A stretch of 64,000 bases of DNA from Leptidea sinapis. Taxonomy: Eukaryota > Arthropoda > Insecta > Lepidoptera > Pieridae. Made by a program: the position numbers and the translations under genes. The stretch spans positions 5,215,501 to 5,279,500 of the forward strand of contig NC_066266.1 in assembly GCF_905404315.1 (NCBI RefSeq). Reading direction: 5' to 3'. This document shows, piece after piece, positions 40,701 to 49,700 of this stretch. Every line of letters starts with the position of its first letter. Within the stretch, counting starts at the first letter, position 1. Under the pieces are notes generated by a model. It did no database searches and had not been told where the DNA came from. It was given only the letters and a program-made list of their open reading frames with translations.

Positions 40701-43700
40701 GCACTCGGACGGAACCCGAGAGGCGTACGTTCGAGTCCCGCATCGTTCATAAATTTTGGTAAAAAAAGAATTTGTACATTTAATCCCAGAAGTGATATAC
40801 TTTGAAAATAACAAATTGTTTTATTTCTACGTTTGCTAAGTAACGTTATACATTTAGCAGGTCAAAGGAAAGGCTCCGAACTTGAAGATAAAAGTGGAGA
40901 AAGAGACAGCTGGACGGTATATATGTAAAGCTAGTATAGACGGCTACCCAGAGATCGAGTCTGAAGCAACTTTATTTATCAAAGGTATGTTACCTTAATA
41001 TTGGGAATGCAATATTTTCACATGATATAAATTTGTAGCATAACTGTCTTTGAGGAAGCTTAAACAAAATAATATTCTCAAAATGATTGATTTACTATCA
41101 TGATGTTGATACATAATTAATATTTTTATCCAAATTGATTCTTGTTATTCAACTGTTTTAGTGGCAAAAAGCTCTGGTTGGTAATTGCTTTCTTTGCACA
41201 GGATGCCAGTTAGTTCATGGGTACCACAACGGCGCCTTTTTGTAATTTAAATCATTGATATATTTGCTAGTATTTAATTTGAAAGAAGCAGATTATTAAT
41301 GTTAATGATAACTTTAAGGTCCACCTCAAATTATATCAAACAGAACACAAATAGGTTCTGAAGGTGACAAAGTATCAGTAGAGTGCGAAGCAATGTCTGT
41401 TCCTAAGCCTGATGATATACGCTGGTACTTTGAAGGTAGAGAGATTAATATTATTCAAGATCCGGTAAGTACGAATCAAGATTTTGTTACACACAGTATT
41501 ACTAAGTTTATTATAAACGTAACAACACTAATAAAAACAAATTGAATCCATAAATATTATATTGTTTTAAAATTTAATAAATAGTTGAATGTTGACGATT
41601 TCTTTTTATTTATCAATGCTATTTCTACTGCCGTTTGTGGCTACAAAAGTCACATCAATTTATTTTGATGGTAGATAAAATTTGCTAGGCAACTAGTAGC
41701 GTAAGACACATCTATGGATGGAATAAGAGAATGACATAACTTGTGGAACGTGTTTATCGTTTATTGTACTACACTTACCCTCTTACTCATAATGGTCCGC
41801 TAACTTTAAACAGCTACTAAGGAGTGTTTTTTGTTATTCTGACTTAGGTCAATAGAAGAAGACAGCGTGCGAATTAGCAATGCTTTAAGTTAGCAGACTA
41901 TTATGAATAAGGGGGTTAGATATCATTTAGAAAAATCCTTAGGAGTATATATGGAGGCTCATTGCAGTGTAGGTCATGATTGTGTAGCGATTCATGAATA
42001 GCATTTTTATTAATACTTGGTTCTTGTCTGTGTGTACATCCATACAATATACAGTATTATCATAAGTCATTGAAAATTTTTGTGGGATAATTTTAGACCT
42101 TACTAGCTGACCCAGCAAACGTTGTATTGCCGATATTAAAATCGCGATACAAAAGTAACTGTTGATCGTAGATGGGTGAATATTCGAAGTTGTATGTATT
42201 TTTTAATGCTAACTCTTAATCAAACAAATTTAAAATAAAATGTCAAAAAAATTAAAAAAAAAATTTGGCGTGGACCACCCTTAACATTTAGGGGGATGAA
42301 AAATAGATGTTGGCCGATTCTCAGACCTACCAATATATGCACTCAAAATTTCATGAGAATCGGTCAAGCCGCTTCGGAGGAGTTTAACGACAAACACCGC
42401 GACACGAGAATTTTATATAATAGATTATAATCTTCATAAATGTGTTCATTAATAGTAACTGTGTGTAAGTACTTTAGTTAATGGGTATTTGCAGATTAAA
42501 TTTATAAAACATTAAGGCATTTAAACCGCACTTTACTCTTTATGACATTTTGACCACAAATATCAGCTTTATAGTAATTACAGCTTTTATTGCATTCGCA
42601 AAATGATCAGTAAAGTTCACAATGAATTACCTGCAATAATAGATTCGCCACGGTAAAAGTTACTCACTAAAATTCATACTAAAAGCTATAGAAAAAAGTA
42701 ATCTTAGTAAGTATTTGTAGGTTTTAATGTAACATTTGAAATTTTTCATAAAGTAGATCTCTTAATGGTATCAATGAGTAAATTAGGGATCACTCTAAAT
42801 CCTTTGCCTTTTCGGTCTCAGCAACAAAATTTTAGCAATAGAATTTTATTGAGAACCTTCAAACACTAGCTAAACTAACTATGTTAAACTATTTTAAGGA
42901 CTATGCGATACAATTGGACGAGGATTCATCAAGTGGAATTGTCAAATCAAGTCTAGTTATACGTGCAGCTCAATCAAAGCACTACGGAGTATACAATTGC
43001 AGTGTCACTAATGACTATGGAAACGCTAATGCTGCAATACTACTAAAGCCTTTAAGTAAGTTTTAGCTCTAAGCACGTTTGATTTGCTGGAATCTTAAAA
43101 AAAGTGTGTGTGTGTATGCACGCAAGAAGTTATACTTCTTTGGCCTAACGAATCAAAAATCATTAAAATTATTTATTCCTCGTGCTATTCTAGTTCGTTT
43201 TTAGATAGAACAATTTGGTAAAAATCTTGCAAAGATGGCTTTGACAATTAGTTATTAAATAATGAATACGGCTGTATGGGCATGACCCCTTTGCCTGTTC
43301 TAATAATGGACGAAAAGACCAAAAGAAAATTTTAGGAACCAAGTTCAACCTGTTACAGTGATGCGCGCGCATCTTAAAATTTCACTCTCATCATTTTTTC
43401 ACAACGCGCCTAAAGAAGTATAACTTCAAAATTAGATTTAATGACTTACCAAAGCATGCACTACGAGTATAAAGGATGTAAGCTAATTTTATTAATAACA
43501 ATATAAATAATAAAATGGATATTTTTGGTAGAAAAGCATACTTCGTCAGGTAAGATGAAATTAAATTTAGTCATATAACTTACTAATATGCGGGCAGCGC
43601 AGAACCGATCGTCGTCGAAATTTTTCGGGGCGGCTTTTGTCCAGCAGTGGACATTTTCGCTTTGCGATTGTTGCTTTTTGCCTCGCCATTATCAAATTTA

Positions 43701-46700
43701 GATCTAATAGTTGTTTATTTTACAGAAACATTACCACTATTTATAATTATAAGTGGTGCAACCTCTGGTATAATCTTCTTCGCCGCTTTTGTCATTCTTG
43801 TCATTTTGTGCCAAAGAAAGAGACGGCAGAAAACTAAAATTAACGAGAAGCCTGATGTGACTGTGTCCACAGGGGATCCTTATAAAGAAAGCGATAGCAG
43901 TTCCAATATAAGCGATTTAAAGTTGCATTTACCTCAAGATGGTAGCTACGATTTGGTAAGTGGCTCAATTGTTAAGAATTTCTTTAAAAAATTGTGAAAA
44001 CTAATCTGATCTAGAATGTTAAGGTTGGATGGTTCTGTGGAGAACAATGAACATGAGTCTACTATAATAATTCAGCATTTCAATGTGTTAGTAAAGAAGA
44101 GAATCGTGAAAATTAATGAATGTAATTCGGGTGATGACTGAATAATTAGTTAATTTTTAGTGTGCTCACAAAGTACTAGAATTTATTTTATTTGTATTTA
44201 TAAATACTTTTAGGAATACACAAGCTCAGATCGTTCAGATAAAAAGAATGCCGGTCTTCCATTGGCTGGGCCGGTTCCATTGCCTAATATACGTCATGAC
44301 GATCCAATGCTGCAGTTTAGATACAGCAATGATTACTCTGACCCTAGCTATGCGGATCATTATTTTAAGGTAAGTCTGAATATCAACAATTTCACTGTTT
44401 TCATCGATGTCATGGAATGAATTAACTTTTACCGTTTTTTCTGAATTTTTCACAAATTATTGATGATAATTTCTTCTTATCTCGTTTTATTGCTTCAATC
44501 TCTCTCTTTCTCTCTCTCTCAGAGCGCTATTTGTTTCCGAAGCGGTAGTAGTATCTAGTATATTATAAATGAAATCAAAAATAATTCTAAAGGAATTTTG
44601 AGAAAATTAATGCCTTTATGAATGCACTAGATGAAATAACTTGACTCAGTTACCAGGACAGGTTGTCTTGAGAGATTGGCCTCTTTGACTCTTTCCATTT
44701 TGCGCGATTCAGTGACCCTCTTCTCCATCTCTTGAGCAATCATCATCCCATCTGTTTATTTGTCTTCTTCTCCGCTGCCACATTTCAGTCTTCTTATTCT
44801 CACCTTAACATCTACTTTATATTTCTGTATATCGCGGGTGCCGCTTGTCGATTATCTTACTCCATTTCATACCTTACAACTTCATTTAATTTATAATTTT
44901 CACCAATAAGTTACCGAAAATATTTATCTTTCCTATTTGTTATAATATCATCTTCAACATGCCACTTTGTAAATAAGTATTAAATATATTACACGCACGA
45001 ACACGATAAGCTTGCATTTCACCTGATGGTTTTAAATCATCACTTATCACAGCATTAATAAAATGCCGATAAAATTTTACATCAGAGAACTTAGGATAGC
45101 TACAACACGAAAACCTATACTGAAACGTCAAATCTACATTTAGGTCCTTATTTTTGTGAAAGGCCTTTAATTATCCCGTCAAAGTTTATTAGTTTTAAAA
45201 TACCACCCGAAAAAAACCAGATTTAATATTAAGGTGTAATGTAAAAAATTGACTACGAATATATTATTTTAATTGAAAGTGACAAATTAAATTAACAAGT
45301 ATTCTTCAATGATGTAAAATATAATTACGATAATATGTCCTCAAATAGAACTAGTAATATTACAATTAATTTACAACTTCTATACATTAATAACATTATT
45401 TAACATATTTTTTGTTATTTTCCATGCTTTAAATCAAGAAAGTACTTTTTCTTTACGTAAGTCCTTTTTGCTTTCATTTTCCTTTTTCGTTTTGCAAAAT
45501 TTTGTTTTATTTACATCTTCTTTTTATTTATTTAATTTATTTTAAATTTCTTGTATTGATTTTTTAATATGTTTACTCTAATGATTTTTTATATTTGTAG
45601 AATCCAGCCGCTTACGTTTACGACTACCCTCAAGGTTATGTCCCTCCTCCACACTTAAGGGTACAATCACCTTCTAATTTGGATGTTACTTCATCTAGGT
45701 AAGTGTTGCTGCCAACATCATTTTTCATTATTATAGAACCGAAAACGACAGAGCACTGATAAGAAAGGGATGGCAAACCTATTGGTATTGTGGTGAACTT
45801 GTCTAGGTTTCTAGCAACTAGATTTGTCCACGTCTGGGCGATATATTGTTATTTTTTTATGAAATTAATAGACGAACAGGAGTATGGATCACCTTTAAAT
45901 AAGTGATCACAGCAGCCCATACACGTTGTCAATCCGTGCACGCAATGAGTTTATAAAAATCCACAAATTTTTGCATCAGATAATATTAAATAAATTTTTC
46001 AAAAATAAATAAAAATAAAACAGTAAAATGGTGACTGATAACACTAAAACTTGGCACAGATCACACCAGGGATCTCTGACGCGCAGTATTGACACAGCAT
46101 CTACAATACCGCTCAACAGTACTGGGTCACAAAACAATTCATTAAAACGAGGCAAACACGAAGAAACCGATGCCATAAACCATTTGGGACTACCGTTAGG
46201 AAGCAATGGTGAAGGTGAGAAACTAAATGCAATTCTTTTATCAATAAAAAGCGGTGGTCCGAAAGAACATTCTAATGGTTTGTAAAATGCTCTGCCTATT
46301 ACTTAATTAAATATCGTTATGGAAGAGGAAGACTAATTAGCGAAGGGGTCATCTGATGCTTAGTCATCACCGCCGCCCATACCTAAGCAAGTGGGAGCGT
46401 TGTCAGCCTTTTTCGTGGTTGTTCAAGATTTTTTGATGATATGACGTATCTAAACATTATTTAAAGTGATATATATCCCTAACTTGTGGGTTTAAATATA
46501 CAAATTTAATTTGTACCAAAACTGTTTAATAATTTTTAAATAATTTAAAAATATGAATTGTTTAGATTAGGAGGAGCGATATCTCAAGTCCATTTCCTAA
46601 TTTGAAAATATCGGGGTTGAGCAGGTTATCAACTGTAAAGTAGATCATGTAGATGAAGCTAACACCTGAGAGTTGAACATGACATAGAAAGATTTACGAA

Positions 46701-49700
46701 TCGTGCGGCAAGCATCTGTTTAGCTCAGTTTGACAATAAGTTATGGTAAAAATTAAATTTGTATATCGTATCGTTCCGGAAACAAAGCAACCACAAAGTT
46801 ATAATATGAGCTTAGTATGTAAATTGATAAAAAGTGCATTATTTGAATGTTGTTATGATTATTATGTCTTAACATACATAAATCTAGTGTCCTGATGTTT
46901 GGTCCCACTGAACTCATCATTCATTACATCATGGAGTGCAGTTTAGTCCCACTTGAGAGATAGGGTAGTTTTTATTTCGATTTGGGACCCATAATTATTT
47001 TTCATTCCAATATTTGTTTTATATGGCCATATTTTCTATTGGACAATTTATTGACGCACGATTTGACAGTTCTGCTGTGAAACAATTTAATTTTAACAAC
47101 AGGGAGTGTATTTTACGAAATAATTCTTGTTTTTATTTGGGACACAAAACAATTACACACTAGATGATTACATTAGAGGAAGAAATAACATAAGTAGTAC
47201 TGAGTGCATAACCAACGACAATGTCCACGGGTTACTATATAAGTGTTAGATAACAAGAAATAAAAGCAGACTCTAATAACGCAGTTATCAATAGATTATT
47301 ACAAACAGATGTTGCTTACAATATTATTATGAGGTTACATATAAGTCAAATGTTGATGTTATGAATTATTATTGACAAACTTATAAAAAATAGGGTTATT
47401 TATTGTGTACAGAACAACGTCTGTCGGGTCAGTTAGTTGTGTAATAATAATAAAATTCAAAATTAGCTTCAGAATTTGTAAATGTACTAGTATAACTAAT
47501 TGGGAATTCAAAGCAGCATAAGTCAGACATTTGAATACAGAAAAACTGAGGAAGGGTGCGGAAGGTTTACCATAATGCTTTAGACAAAAGATGTTGTGTC
47601 AATGTATTTTAGTAATTTCATTAGCACGCACGACCGAAGCTGGCAACCGGTTTTTAATTTAACAGTTCAAATTGGTTTGTGTATCTTACTTCGTGTGGAG
47701 TATAAACGAATACCTATATAATTTGTAATGTTTTAAAGTGATAACCCTCACTTCTAGGATTAATTACACATATAAAATTGTTTAGATTTGCAAGAGCGAC
47801 ATCTCAAGTCAATTTCCTACTATGTAAAGATTGGGGTTGAGCAGGTTATCAACTGTAAACTAGATCCTGTAGACGAAGCCTGATAACCTGAGAGTTGAAC
47901 TAAGCATACAAAATTTATCAACGATACGTCACTTGAATGGTTGGCTCAGTTGGAAGAGCGCTCCCACGGAACGCGAGAGGTCGCGGTTTCTAGTCCCGAA
48001 TCGTCCATAAATTTTGTTTCCAAACACCTATATGTATAGTTGATACCGGTTGTGGCCCAATTGATGACCAGCGCTGGTTTTTCAATCAATAAATATCAGC
48101 ATATTTATTAAAGTGTCAGCAGTCAGGGCCATTTTGTTACGTAACAAAATAATATATCAGTTATTTTTTTGTGTTTTGTTTATCTCTTATAATATTTAAT
48201 TCTTTTGTTTTTGACTCTCTCCACAAGTTTGACACCGCGATAAGAGCTATAATGCGTTGATCACATGTATCGAATAAACGAGAAAGACAGAAAAATGCTT
48301 CTCGGCCGAGACAGAGATGTAAGCGAGTTCATACATGTTTTGAAATTTGCACAGTCAGTTCAGTCCTATTGAGACTACAAATTGACACGATGGATTGTAA
48401 AAAGATTATTAGAAAATATACAAAGATAATATACAAAAAATCATGTGGCCAAATGCGAGACAGTGCACGTTCAGACGTATATATGTATACGTACCGAGTA
48501 CTCGGCCGAGAGCACTGTCTCGCCCGTTTGCTCGGTACGTGTGATCAAGGCATAACAGCCGATAATACTCGCTTTGCAATACTGGTCTCAAAATAATCGC
48601 TCAAAGACTCCCAGCGGGAATATTCTACTACTACTACGAGAGGTGAGAGTTTTCATGTGTAGCGCTCATGCAATCGCTAGCTACAAAACTATCGGAATAA
48701 CTCCTTGCTGCTCCCATAGACTTAAAATAAATAGACAAACACAGCCTACGAGAGAGAAGAAAATCTTTAACGGAGATACAGATAAATAGAAAATTACTAA
48801 TGACTACTAATAAATAGAAAAGCCTGCCGCCGAATTCCACCTTCGCATGACGCGCCACAAGTTAGGATATCATCCCCACCATCTGGATGTGTGCGGTGGA
48901 TGCGGTCCTCCACTGTGCGGTTTTTTAAGGAGCTTTCTTCCACGTACTACAAAGCTGTGGAATGAGCTTCCTTATGCGGTGTTTCCGCGACGATACGACA
49001 AGGCCGGCAACCCTCCTGTGATTCCTCTGGTGTTACAAGAGATTGTGGGCGGCGGTGATCACTTAACACCAGGTGACCCGTACGCTCGTTTGTCCTCCTA
49101 TTCCATAAAAAAAAAGATAGCGAATCTATTATTACTGTTTGATTTTGATTGACAAGTCGTAAAAAGGCTTCCAGGCTAATTGGCATTAAGCTCCAAATTA
49201 TTTTGAATATGACACCACTAGCTATGACATAAAATGGTTGCGAAACTGAAGTGGCAGTGGGCAGTGCGCATAGTTTGACAGACATATGGCTGTTGGGGCA
49301 CTAAAGTCTTTGAATGGCGATCACGTACCGGAAAACGCCGAGTGGTTAGGCCCCACAAGATGGACCGACGATCTGGTCAAGATCGCCTCTATACATTGGA
49401 TGAGGACAGCGCAGGAGTGATCGTCGTGGAGATCTTTCAGGGGGACTTACCGATCCAGCAGATGATGATGACCACAACCTAACGCAGACATTGACAAATT
49501 AAAATTGTTCACGAATTATCGGGCTGTTAGGTACAGGTTAAGGGTACAGTTAGGTATGCGCTAATATACTTTCCTATAGTATTGTAGTTGAATTTGAAAC
49601 TCGCTACTCATTTATTCATTGATTTAAATCTTATGTAAAGATAATAAAAGAAACTAGTTGATCCGACAGAATTTGTTCTGTGCGTAACAAATACAATATT

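Noticed and set aside
46028..46285. Independent 85-codon gene starting at ATG 46028
   Set aside because: The phase joins exactly to exon 15 through the acceptor at 46023 and to exon 17; the ATG is an internal Met.
48369..48596. 75-codon ORF overlapping a 60-codon ORF on the other strand
   Set aside because: Both cross the inverted-repeat cluster at 48455-48540, and neither resembles a known family.
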